This document shows, one piece after another, positions 7,866 through 16,257 of a DNA stretch of 64,000 nucleotides. The stretch lies in NCBI RefSeq assembly GCF_000270285.1, contig NC_015738.1, positions 2,232,001-2,296,000 of the forward strand, read 5' to 3'. How positions within the stretch are numbered: the first letter of the stretch is position 1; the number at the start of each line of letters is the position of its first letter. Both the position numbers and the translations under genes were made by a program. The DNA is from Eggerthella sp. YY7918. GTDB lineage: Bacteria; Actinomycetota; Coriobacteriia; Coriobacteriales; Eggerthellaceae. The notes below the pieces were generated by a model. The model saw only the letters and a program-made list of their open reading frames with translations, was not told where the DNA came from and made no database searches.

Positions 7866-10754
7866 CTAGTCGTTTACAAAGCCGAAAGGTTTCTTGCCCT
7901 CAGGTTCGCTCCATTGGAAGTCGTCGGAAATCAACGTCGTTAAGGCACGCTTGGTGAGGCTTGCATCCTCATCACCCGCGGTCTTGCCTGCGTCGTTTCG
8001 TCTCTCCTGGCAAAGCCGCGCGCCTTGAGACACCATTGCGCTTTCCAGAAGCGTTCGAACGAAGCGTGCGTTGCCGAAGCTCTCGCCACGAGAGGCCCGG
8101 CAAATGATGTCATGGGCCTTTTCGCGCGCCTTGCGCTCCAGGTGCAAACCGTGAGAGCGAGCCATCGAATCCAGGATGTCCATGAGCTCGTCTGTGGTGT
8201 AATCGGGAAACGTCACTTCGCAGCTCACGCGCGATCTCAGCCCTGCATTCGCCTTCAAAAAGTCATCCATATCCTGGCTGTACCCGGCAAAGATCACCAC
8301 CACGTCGTCGCGCAGCTTTTCCATCTGGTCGACGATGGCGGTTATCGCCTCGTCACCGTATCCGCCCTTCTGTCCGTCGTTGAGCGAATACGCCTCGTCG
8401 ATAAAGATGACCGACCCTTTCGCCCGGCGGAAAAGGTCTTCCACCTTAGGAGCGGTGCTACCCACCACGAGGCCCACCAAGTCCTGCCGTCCGCACTCGA
8501 AGAAGTCGCCCACCGAAAGCACGCCCTCCTCTTTCAAGATGCGGCCGATCAGGCGCGCGACCTCGGTTTTGCCCGTACCGGGATTTCCCTTAAACGCCAG
8601 ATGCAGCGGCACGCTTTCGGCCTTGACGCCCGCGTCGCGCTTGATCTTTTGCAAAGCGGCGAAGTCCAGGCGATCGGACACCAGTTTTTTGACGCCCGTC
8701 AGACCGATCAGCTCGTTGAATTCCTGTCGCGCGCTTTTTGCCGAGGCTCGGCTTGGCTTCCAGCCGATATCTTGCGGCAAAAGCGTCTGAAGCTCCTTCT
8801 TGGTGAACCCGCCTTGCGGCTTTGCCTTAGCCAGACGGACCTGCTGGGCGCCCAGTGCATCCTCGAAGAGCTTGCGGACATAGCGCGCGTTTCCCTGGTC
8901 GTCCGATCTGCCGCTGCGCGAGAGGATGTCACGTGCGGCGCGGAGGGTTTCCTCGGGCAAAAGAAGGTTCGCCCGATCACACATCAGCTTGAATATCTCG
9001 AGCAGCTCATCGGCCGAATAGTCGGGAAATCTGATCACGTCGCCCAGGCGGGAGCGAAACCCCGGATTCGAGCGAATCAGCCGCTCGGTAAGGTGCTCGT
9101 ATCCCGCCAGCACCACCACGGTGTCGTCCCGCTGGTTTTCCATGCATGCGATAAACTCGGTGATGCTCACCATCGGGGACTCGAGCATGCCGTACGCCTC
9201 GTCAACGAAAAGCACCGAACCCCGCGCCCGTTTAAACACGTCTTTCACGTTGCTCATCGAGCTGCCGGTCACGCTGATCACGCGGCCTTCGCTTAAAATG
9301 CCGGCCTCTTTGAGCATCTCCCCGTACAGCCGCGCAACTTCGGTCTTGCCCGTGCCCGGCGAACCGACGAACGCCAAGTGCAGGGAAAACGGTCTCGGAG
9401 GCAAACCCGCCCGGGCGATTTCGTCGTTCACCCCGATGCGCATCACGACGTTTTTGATATGTTGCTTCACCTCTTCGAGGCCGACAAGCTCGTCGAGCCG
9501 TCGGATCGCGGAGACATCCTGCTTCACCTTGCGCTCTTCGAGCGCCTTTTCTGCGATGCTCAAATACTGAGGATACGTTACACTTGCCCTCTTCCACCGC
9601 CGCCAACGCTCAAACGTCTCATCGACGCTGCGAATAGTTTTGTTTCGCAGATCCTCCTGAAGCATGTCTTCCAGATGCTCGTCGGGTTCAAGACCTTCAT
9701 CGCACGCCCGCTTTTGCAAGTGCTCCATCAGGGTTTTAAAGCGGGTCGCCCGTATATCGAGACAAGGATCTTGCGAGAGTTCAACCAAAAGCCCCGTAAA
9801 CCGCCTCGCAAGACGTGTCTTCAGCCCGGCTTTATGCGGCGGGACCAAAAACACAACCTGGATGTCGTCGAGCCGGGGATTGAGCAAATCGACAAGTTTA
9901 GAAAAGGTCGCATACGCAAATTCGTCGTAATTTGCTTCGTCGTCGGTCGGTCCGTACTGCACGATAAGGGTGTTTCCCTTGAGCGCTTCGACAAAGGCAT
10001 CGTTTAACTTGGTATCCAAATAGCTTGATACACTATCGACCCTATGCAAGTTTTTAATATCGTCAACATCAAAGTGGAAGACGTTTCTCGTAGGAATCCG
10101 GCCAGTTTGCACCAACGCCCCCAATAAAACATTGAGCGTCGGTTCGTAGAGCGTAGGATTGGTTCCCTCGATAAGATAGTGTACCGGCAATCCCGAGTGG
10201 TCCTTTTGGCTGCAGCTAGGCTGATCGTATATTCGTTTCAATTCTGCTGCAAGTGAAGCGGCATAAGAGCCGTCTTGCGCTAGGGACAATGCATCTTCTT
10301 TTGAAAGAGGATCGATCAAAGGGCGCTCCCAAACCGCGCCTTTTCCATTGGCATAGGTTACGTGCCAGCGCAATGCTTCCAAATTGAGCATCCGGAAATC
10401 TTTGCTTTCCACTTCGCTCGTATCTGAGATTTTGCTCAAATCCAACAAGCATTCGTCATAGGTACACTCGGATACAACCACATCCCAAGGGTCTTTCAAA
10501 TCCCAAAAAGAGCAGGCCTTGCGCACCATATCTGCCACATGTCCATCATTTTTTCTCGGATCTTTCAAAGCGACCGAAACCCCAAATATTCTTCCTTCTT
10601 CATCGTCGTTATTGCGATCCTGCCACACCGAATACGGAATAAATAACGCGTCCTTGTCAAATTCTTCGTACAGATGGCGCAAGGAGCAGCTACCTCGATA
10701 GCCAAAACGAAATTGCCCATAATCGCCTCGACATAACGCTCTAAAATACTTCAT
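7866..10754 (-). CDS. Tandem AAA+ ATPase of the CbbX/SpoVK type
   Basis: A 962-residue cytosolic protein. Residues 1-180 are an unknown N-terminal domain. Residues about 185-400 look like a degenerate AAA+ module without Walker motifs. Two intact AAA+ modules follow: Walker A GSPGTGKT (464-471) with Walker B VLFVDEA (514-520) and arginine fingers near 567-569; Walker A GNPGTGKT (723-730) with Walker B VIFIDEA (782-788) and arginines near 840-842. This resembles CbbX/SpoVK/EccA-type remodelling ATPases, which act as ring-shaped chaperones on partner proteins. It lies between a metallophosphoesterase (61 nt upstream) and a HisRS-like gene (35 nt downstream). The first 700 bp are AT-richer than the rest. 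Client and role are unknown. Confidence 0.85.
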   Translation of the reverse strand: MKYFRALCRGDYGQFRFGYRGSCSLRHLYEEFDKDALFIPYSVWQDRNNDDEEGRIFGVSVALKDPRKNDGHVADMVRKACSFWDLKDPWDVVVSECTYDECLLDLSKISDTSEVESKDFRMLNLEALRWHVTYANGKGAVWERPLIDPLSKEDALSLAQDGSYAASLAAELKRIYDQPSCSQKDHSGLPVHYLIEGTNPTLYEPTLNVLLGALVQTGRIPTRNVFHFDVDDIKNLHRVDSVSSYLDTKLNDAFVEALKGNTLIVQYGPTDDEANYDEFAYATFSKLVDLLNPRLDDIQVVFLVPPHKAGLKTRLARRFTGLLVELSQDPCLDIRATRFKTLMEHLQKRACDEGLEPDEHLEDMLQEDLRNKTIRSVDETFERWRRWKRASVTYPQYLSIAEKALEERKVKQDVSAIRRLDELVGLEEVKQHIKNVVMRIGVNDEIARAGLPPRPFSLHLAFVGSPGTGKTEVARLYGEMLKEAGILSEGRVISVTGSSMSNVKDVFKRARGSVLFVDEAYGMLESPMVSITEFIACMENQRDDTVVVLAGYEHLTERLIRSNPGFRSRLGDVIRFPDYSADELLEIFKLMCDRANLLLPEETLRAARDILSRSGRSDDQGNARYVRKLFEDALGAQQVRLAKAKPQGGFTKKELQTLLPQDIGWKPSRASAKSARQEFNELIGLTGVKKLVSDRLDFAALQKIKRDAGVKAESVPLHLAFKGNPGTGKTEVARLIGRILKEEGVLSVGDFFECGRQDLVGLVVGSTAPKVEDLFRRAKGSVIFIDEAYSLNDGQKGGYGDEAITAIVDQMEKLRDDVVVIFAGYSQDMDDFLKANAGLRSRVSCEVTFPDYTTDELMDILDSMARSHGLHLERKAREKAHDIICRASRGESFGNARFVRTLLESAMVSQGARLCQERRNDAGKTAGDEDASLTKRALTTLISDDFQWSEPEGKKPFGFVND

Positions 10755-10815
10755 GCAGGTTCGTCCTTTCGTCGCTCTTTTCGTCTCCGTTACTTCACTT
10801 TTCTAGAACCCTGAT

Positions 10816-11532
10816 TCATCTCGGCTCCGGCGTTACTGCATATTCCAACCACTGCGGAGCTTCGGTGCCGACGCCGACCTTCTTGAAGCTGGTATACGCT
10901 TCGGTTTCCGTATCGTATTTCAGCACGGGGACGAATTTTGATTCCTCTGTGGTGCCGTCGATAAAGAAATGCGACTCGCCATCCCAGAAAACGCGATGCT
11001 CCCCGCACATCTGATAGGTTCCAACATGCCCCGCAACGATGTCCTTCTCGAACGCTGTCCCATACGTCGGCGGATACTTGCCGTAAAAGTACCAGTCCTC
11101 CACACCGAGCTTCCAGTATTCACCCGCGTCTTCATCGATTCCCGCATGCACGAATATCTGAGAGTCGGTTTCATAATACAAAGGCAGGCGGGAAAGCCAT
11201 CGGCGCGTCTTTTCGTCGCGAAGAAGCGGTTCTTCTTTTTCGTCTACATAAAGCGCCTCTTCCATATCGTCAAGAAAAACAGGATCGCTCGCCGGCGTAT
11301 CGTGCTCCAAAAGCCACGCCTCGTGGTTACCCATAAGCGCCACGACCTGCCCTTCATGGCTTTCCTGGAATTCCCTCATATAGGTAAGGAACTCCGGATG
11401 CTCGTGTCTGCTATCAAAATAGTCACCGCACAATACCAGCACCGTATCGGGACGAGAAAAATCCACCACCGAAAGCGCGTCCTCAAACGCCTCTTTCTCG
11501 CCGTGTATGTCAGACATCGCATAAATCAGCAT
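10816..11532 (-). CDS. Metallophosphoesterase (calcineurin-like)
   Basis: A 238-residue phosphoesterase with DIH (8-10), GDYFDSR (36-42), GNHE (68-71) and a downstream HAG motif, the standard binuclear metal site of PPP-like and ApaH-like enzymes. The start is the ATG at 11532; a GTG two codons upstream is also possible. The last residues, TEAPQWLEYAVTPEPR, are encoded by a dispersed intergenic repeat (10821-10866), so the natural C-terminus has probably been replaced or extended. The AAA+ gene begins 61 nt downstream, probably in the same transcript. The pairing with an AAA+ protein and a HisRS-like enzyme is unexplained. Confidence 0.82.
   Translation of the reverse strand: MLIYAMSDIHGEKEAFEDALSVVDFSRPDTVLVLCGDYFDSRHEHPEFLTYMREFQESHEGQVVALMGNHEAWLLEHDTPASDPVFLDDMEEALYVDEKEEPLLRDEKTRRWLSRLPLYYETDSQIFVHAGIDEDAGEYWKLGVEDWYFYGKYPPTYGTAFEKDIVAGHVGTYQMCGEHRVFWDGESHFFIDGTTEESKFVPVLKYDTETEAYTSFKKVGVGTEAPQWLEYAVTPEPR
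10821..10866. repeat. Dispersed repeat, locus 2
   Basis: TCGGCTCCGGCGTTACT (10821-10837) matches 2299-2315 exactly, and the 24-nt stretch 10843-10866 matches 12438-12461 exactly. The copy overlaps the 3' end of the metallophosphoesterase gene and supplies its last codons. Confidence 0.65.
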
Positions 11533-11759
11533 GCACACTCACTTTCGCCCTTGCTGGGAGTTCGTTTCCTCATTTAGTATAACAACCTTATTTAGGCAAA
11601 AATGTCCTTTTCCGAATGATGCTGTATGAACCCTTGATTCAAATACGCACGCCTCGCTGCTCAGCGAGCGGAAAGCTGAAGTTCTGCTTGTTGCCCTCTT
11701 GTTTGCTGTCATAAATTTTGATATAAATATATAACTTATTTGTGATGGAGGTAGAAGCC

Positions 11760-12068
11760 ATGACCATGACAGCCGCGTTGCCTCAAATTCGGCCCATTAG
11801 CGATCTTCGGACACGCCTTAACGAGATAGAAAACCTTGCCCGGGAAACACAAGAACCTATCATCATGACGAAGAACGGCACGGCTTCTCTTGTTGTCATC
11901 GACAGCGATGCCTATAACGATCACCTTCAACATGAAAGAGCAGTGCGAAAACTCCGCGAAGCCGAGATAGAGGAAAAATATCGGCCGGAAGCCGTTTCCT
12001 ATGACGACGTGAAAAACCGCGTTGATTTGCTCCTAGAAGCAGTAGGGCATCTTGATGCGCACAATTGA
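11760..12068 (+). CDS. Type II antitoxin, Phd/YefM family
   Basis: A 102-residue antitoxin. The N-terminal part (PQIRPISDLRTRLNEI, then EPIIMTKNGTASLVVID) is the Phd/YefM DNA-binding fold, and the charged C-terminal tail should wrap the toxin. The ATG at 11760 follows GGAGGT with a spacer of about eight bases; an upstream in-frame ATG overlaps that site and is rejected. The toxin gene overlaps its end by 14 nt. A very AT-rich stretch at about 11710-11740, including TATAAC, is the likely promoter and would be bound by the complex for autorepression, as is usual in this family. Confidence 0.85.
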   Translation: MTMTAALPQIRPISDLRTRLNEIENLARETQEPIIMTKNGTASLVVIDSDAYNDHLQHERAVRKLREAEIEEKYRPEAVSYDDVKNRVDLLLEAVGHLDAHN

Positions 12069-12375
12069 GTTTAGGCCTCGCGCCAATGTAGATATTGAAG
12101 GCATCCTCGTCTCCATTGGCCTCACGCTCAAATCTCCGAAAGCCGCCCGCGCTACTGCCGATGCCATTTTCGCCGCAATTGAACGCATTGCCGAACTACC
12201 TGAACTTGGTCAGCCCTTTTTCGACGAAGATCTTAAGCATCTGAATTACCGCCGTACACTGGTTAAGCGTTACTGGATCTACTACACCTACACTGACAAA
12301 ACGCTCACCGTACGGCGCATTTTCCATACCACCCAAGACACCGACACCTACGGATTCGAGGTTTTAGACGATTGA
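12055..12375 (+). CDS. Type II toxin, RelE/ParE superfamily
   Basis: A 106-residue compact basic protein with the RelE/ParE pattern: an N-terminal strand MRTIEFRPRANVDIEGI, a helical hairpin and a C-terminal strand set ending in VRRIFHTTQDT. It probably blocks translation or gyrase, depending on its subgroup; ParE-like spacing is slightly favoured. The ATG at 12055 lies inside the last codons of the antitoxin, giving translational coupling. The genes around it are accessory in character. Confidence 0.85.
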   Translation: MRTIEFRPRANVDIEGILVSIGLTLKSPKAARATADAIFAAIERIAELPELGQPFFDEDLKHLNYRRTLVKRYWIYYTYTDKTLTVRRIFHTTQDTDTYGFEVLDD

Positions 12376-12408
12376 AGCGATTGCTTCTAAAGGAGCCACC
12401 CTCCACTC

Positions 12409-12461
12409 TTTTTGCTTTTAAAACTTCGGCTCCTGTGTTCCAACCACTGCGGAGCTTCGGT
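12409..12461. repeat. Dispersed repeat, locus 3
   Basis: The left part matches 2282-2306 with one difference and the right part (12438-12461) matches 10843-10866 exactly. It lies just downstream of the minus-strand gene at 12493-13950. Its minus-strand translation gives TEAPQWLE, the same peptide as the tail of the metallophosphoesterase at 10816. Confidence 0.65.
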
Positions 12462-12492
12462 ATTAACATCAACTCTCGTTGATGAGAGCCTC

Positions 12493-13950
12493 TTAGTTCG
12501 TTTTTTGCAGAAGTGCCTTTTGAAAGTTTTCGATGAACCGTAGCTGCTGCGCGCTGTACTGATCTTTGCAGTCATCCGGAATATAAAAGTGCTCGGGATA
12601 GTTCAGCACCGAGCGCAATAAGTCCTCAAAATCGTGGTCATGGTCGTGGTATTCGCCCTCTTTGCCCGAAATCTCCCACTCGTAGATAAGGCAGTCGCGG
12701 CACAACTCGCCGGCAATGTAGCTCAAAGGACCCGTTTCGTCGACACCCTTAAGCCGAAACAGCTTGAGATCTTGGTCGAATATGATCCTATGCACGCTGT
12801 CTTGCTGCTCGAGAGCGGCAAGACGCGCATCGATCTGTTCTTGCGTATACACCTTGTCAAGAGACACTTCAAGATCGCGCACATAAGCAAGCATATCGTA
12901 GCGATCGTCCAAATCAAGGAAACCTTTTACATCCTCCCCGATAATATCCCACGTTGCCTTTGCCCCAACGGCCTGAGCAAGCGCGCAGGTAAAACGCGGG
13001 TCGAGCAAACCGTAGTCTTTGATGGTCAAAACTTCGAAAAGCGACTCGAGTTGCGTGTGTTCATCGTCATAATCCTCATCCCCTACATGAAGCAGACCCG
13101 CTTTTTCAATTTCTTCAAAAATGGCACCTGCGGCCCGCGCCAACACCTCCGCCCGACGCTCCCAGCACACGAAAGCGTTGTTTATGAACTCCAACGTTTG
13201 AGCAGGGTTTTCGGGTCGCGCATGCGTAAGAAGATATTCGGTTGAAGGCTGGCTGCCACCGCCGCGATCAAACAAAAAGATGATATGCCCCTGCTCGTCC
13301 ACCAAGCTACCCTCAAGATAGTTGCGCCGCGCATAGGTGCGCCATCCCTCCTCCCCGGAGCCATAACGCTTAAAATAATCCTGATAGGATTCAAATTCCT
13401 TTTTGGCCAACGGATGCACATCATCCGAACCCAAGTAGAATTTGCGTACCTGATCAAGGAACAGATCGGAGAAGTCACGCAACCCGGGGTTTGCAATCTG
13501 CGTAGCCGTATCGATCGTAAACCCTCGCCACTGATTCAAACCCCACGGCATAGGCATGAAATTCGCCAGGCAGTGGTATTGTTGGCGAAAACAGGCAATA
13601 AGCCCGGACGAAACACCATCAAGCCACGCCTTCTTACGTGAAACAAGGTAGGGATTTTCATCCCCCACGTTGTAGCCTTCAGGAAGCGTGTCGCCTTCGA
13701 CAAAATGCGTCTTGAACACGGTGTTGAACGAGATGAGCGTATCTCCGCGCCAGCGGTCGGGCAGCATCCTGTAGCCATAGGCAGCGCTATCATCCCTGGG
13801 ATACGCATATGCCTCAGCCCATTCATCAGGCCAAAAAGCATGGTAGAAGCCATCTCTTGATTCCTTATTAAACGCAGGAAACGACATGTCAGGGTCACGC
13901 TTATCATCATATGGCACGACCTCTTGTAAGAACAATTCTTTCAATTTCAT
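12493..13950 (-). CDS. Hypothetical protein, 485 residues, no recognised family
   Basis: A large, acidic, aromatic-rich soluble protein without signal peptide or membrane segments. Notable stretches are CFRQQYHCLANFMPMPWGLN near the middle and a histidine/aspartate cluster HDHDHD near the C-terminus that could bind metal; both are observations only. I cannot assign a family. The ATG at 13950 follows AAGGAG with a spacer of about seven bases. It is divergent from asnB and ends beside a dispersed repeat and the toxin gene. Composition is moderately AT-rich. Confidence 0.65.
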   Translation of the reverse strand: MKLKELFLQEVVPYDDKRDPDMSFPAFNKESRDGFYHAFWPDEWAEAYAYPRDDSAAYGYRMLPDRWRGDTLISFNTVFKTHFVEGDTLPEGYNVGDENPYLVSRKKAWLDGVSSGLIACFRQQYHCLANFMPMPWGLNQWRGFTIDTATQIANPGLRDFSDLFLDQVRKFYLGSDDVHPLAKKEFESYQDYFKRYGSGEEGWRTYARRNYLEGSLVDEQGHIIFLFDRGGGSQPSTEYLLTHARPENPAQTLEFINNAFVCWERRAEVLARAAGAIFEEIEKAGLLHVGDEDYDDEHTQLESLFEVLTIKDYGLLDPRFTCALAQAVGAKATWDIIGEDVKGFLDLDDRYDMLAYVRDLEVSLDKVYTQEQIDARLAALEQQDSVHRIIFDQDLKLFRLKGVDETGPLSYIAGELCRDCLIYEWEISGKEGEYHDHDHDFEDLLRSVLNYPEHFYIPDDCKDQYSAQQLRFIENFQKALLQKTN

Positions 13951-14177
13951 CTTTCGCTCCTTAGACAAAGCCAGTATAACCTCATAAACGAAACAGAGTG
14001 GCCGGAACGCATCTCATCAGTTATGCTTTGCTGCTTCGGCGCCGCATCCCGTACGGCAATACAATGCTTTACATCCAAAGTTCCCAAGTGACATCTCCGG
14101 TATTGTGCCTACCTTTTGGAAAACAGATTCTCGAAGAGGAGCTGACGGGCTAAAATCTGCGGTCTTGGTTGAGACGC

Positions 14178-14206
14178 TTGGGTGGGTGGACGGTTTCCTC
14201 TATCAT
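14178..14206 (+). promoter_or_regulatory. Sigma-70-type promoter of asnB
   Basis: TTGGGT at 14178-14183 and TATCAT at 14201-14206 are separated by 17 bp. This places the transcription start about 25 bp upstream of the asnB start codon, consistent with a short leader carrying its AAGGAG site. Confidence 0.5.
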
Positions 14207-14239
14207 AGTCGCAGACAAACGCGAGAAGGAGACTTGTCC

Positions 14240-16222
14240 ATGTGCGGCATCTGCGGATTTACCGGCGCAACCGACGCCGATCTGCCCATCTTGAAGGCCA
14301 TGTGCGACGTTATGGCGCACCGCGGGCCCGACGGCGAAGGCCAGTACCTCGATAACGGCATCGCACTGGGGCACCGTCGCCTCTCGCTTATCGACCTTGA
14401 GGGCGGCAACCAGCCGCTCGTACGCGCCACCAGCGAACATACCTCCGCCGTGACCTCCCCCGCGCTCAACGCGGCGGGCGACTATGTGCAGGGCGAGGCT
14501 CGCGGCACCGCGCGCGGCGACTACGCCATCGTGTTCAACGGCGAGATCTACAACTATCGCGACCTGCGCGCCGAGCTTGAGGCCGACGGCTGGACCTTCG
14601 AGACGCACTCCGACACCGAGGTGCTGCTCGTGGGCTATCTGGCCTGGGGTGAAGGCGTGCTCGATAAGCTGCGCGGCATGTTCGCGTTCGCCATTTGGAA
14701 CCGCACCACACGCGAACTTTTCTGTGCGCGCGACTTCTTCGGCATCAAGCCGTTCTATTACACGATGCAAGAGGGCGCGTCAGGCCCGCGGTTCATTTTC
14801 GCCTCCGAGATCAAGTGCATTATTGAGCACCCCGCCTACCAGCGCGAGCTCAACGAGGAAGCACTTGAACAGTACCTGTGCTTCCAGTTCTCAGCACTAC
14901 CCGAAACGTTCTTCAAGGGCATCATGAAGCTCGCTCCTGCGCACTGCATGACCGTGCGCGCCGACGGCTCCACCACCACGCGCCGCTACTGGCGCCCCAC
15001 CTACCACTTCAACGAAAGCCGCAACCGCGAGGATACCGTGGAGGCCATCGACGCCGCCATGCGCGAGAGCGTGCGCTACCACAACGTGGCCGACGTGGAG
15101 GTGGGGTCGTTTCTGTCGAGCGGCATCGACTCCAGCTACATGGCTGCATGCCTTGCGAAGGAGAACCCGGATATCAAGACGTTCACCGTAGGCTTCGCCG
15201 AGTACGAAGGCGAGCGCGACGAGATTTCCTGGGCGCGCGAACTAGCTGATGAACTGGGGATTGAGAACAATTCCAAGCACATTTCCGAAGAGGAATACTG
15301 GGCAAGCCTGCCGCGCGTGCAGTGGCACATGGACGAGCCCTCGGCCGATCCCTCCGCGGTGGCACTCTACTTTGTCGACCAGGAGGCCGCGAAAAAGGTG
15401 AAGGCGGTGCTTTCTGGTGAAGGTGCCGACGAGTTCTTTGGCGGCTACCGCATTTACCAGACGCCGTTTGCCAACCAGAAGCTGGCGTGGGCCCCGAAGG
15501 GCCTGTTACGTGGCGCGTCGAAGGCGGCGCGTGCGCTCGGCGTGCGCGGTGCGAACTACCTTGAGCGCGCGAGCGAAACACCCGAGGATTGGTACTACAC
15601 GAATGCCAACGGCGTGGCGTTCTCGCCCGAGGAGCGCGAACGGCTGCGCGCCGGCAAGCGCACTGCAGGTGTGACGCGCCCGGTTGCGCCGCAGGAACTC
15701 ACCGCACCCGTGTATGCCGAGGTCGCAGGCCTCGACGACACCACGCGCATGCAGTACGTCGACCTCTACTTCTGGCTGGTCGGTGACATCCTACTGAAAA
15801 CCGACAAGATGTCGATGGCCCACTCGCTCGAGAGCCGCGTGCCCTTCCTCGACAAGCAGGTGTTCGAGGTGTCGGCCACCATCCCCACGCGCCTCAAGGC
15901 CAACGACGAGCAAACAAAACTCACCCTCCGCGAAGCCGCCGAACGCGCCATCCCAAAGGACTGGGCGCAGAAGGAAAAGCTGGGCTTCCCCGTGCCCATG
16001 GTGAACTGGCTGCGCCAAGAGCGCTACTACAACCGGGTGAAAGAACAGTTCACAAGCGACACCGCAGCCCGCTTCTTCAACACTGACGAGCTGGTAAAGC
16101 TGCTCGACGAGCACAAAGCCGGTGCCGACCGCAGCCGCAAGATCTGGATCATCTCAATGTTTCTCTTGTGGTACCAAATCTACTTCATCGACCAAAAGGT
16201 CCCAAAGAAACCGACAGCCTAG
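14240..16222 (+). CDS. asnB: Asparagine synthase (glutamine-hydrolysing)
   Basis: A 660-residue enzyme converting aspartate, glutamine and ATP to asparagine, glutamate, AMP and pyrophosphate. The N-terminal class II amidotransferase domain begins MCGICGFTG, with Cys2 the nucleophile after Met removal, followed by GEIYNYRDL (101-109). The synthetase domain has the ATP-pyrophosphatase loop SSGIDSS (293-299) and later DKMSMAHSLESRVPFLD. An insertion of about 30 residues (62-93) interrupts the amidotransferase domain between GGNQPL and DYAIVFNGE, where most homologues have a short turn. The ATG at 14240 is fixed by MCGIC and by AAGGAG. It is monocistronic, with promoter and terminator visible. 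Confidence 0.95.
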   Translation: MCGICGFTGATDADLPILKAMCDVMAHRGPDGEGQYLDNGIALGHRRLSLIDLEGGNQPLVRATSEHTSAVTSPALNAAGDYVQGEARGTARGDYAIVFNGEIYNYRDLRAELEADGWTFETHSDTEVLLVGYLAWGEGVLDKLRGMFAFAIWNRTTRELFCARDFFGIKPFYYTMQEGASGPRFIFASEIKCIIEHPAYQRELNEEALEQYLCFQFSALPETFFKGIMKLAPAHCMTVRADGSTTTRRYWRPTYHFNESRNREDTVEAIDAAMRESVRYHNVADVEVGSFLSSGIDSSYMAACLAKENPDIKTFTVGFAEYEGERDEISWARELADELGIENNSKHISEEEYWASLPRVQWHMDEPSADPSAVALYFVDQEAAKKVKAVLSGEGADEFFGGYRIYQTPFANQKLAWAPKGLLRGASKAARALGVRGANYLERASETPEDWYYTNANGVAFSPEERERLRAGKRTAGVTRPVAPQELTAPVYAEVAGLDDTTRMQYVDLYFWLVGDILLKTDKMSMAHSLESRVPFLDKQVFEVSATIPTRLKANDEQTKLTLREAAERAIPKDWAQKEKLGFPVPMVNWLRQERYYNRVKEQFTSDTAARFFNTDELVKLLDEHKAGADRSRKIWIISMFLLWYQIYFIDQKVPKKPTA

Positions 16223-16230
16223 ACCAGAAA

Positions 16231-16253
16231 AAAGGCCCCATCGGGGCCTTTTT
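16231..16253. terminator. Bidirectional intrinsic terminator
   Basis: AAAGGCCCC and GGGGCCTTT pair around an ATC loop, with a T-run on the plus side and an A-run on the minus side. It can end both asnB and the convergent gene at 16258-17202. Confidence 0.85.
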
Positions 16254-16257
16254 GATC

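Noticed and set aside
8025-9296. A 423-codon open frame on the plus strand
   Set aside because: It is antisense to the AAA+ gene, whose Walker motifs are intact on the other strand.
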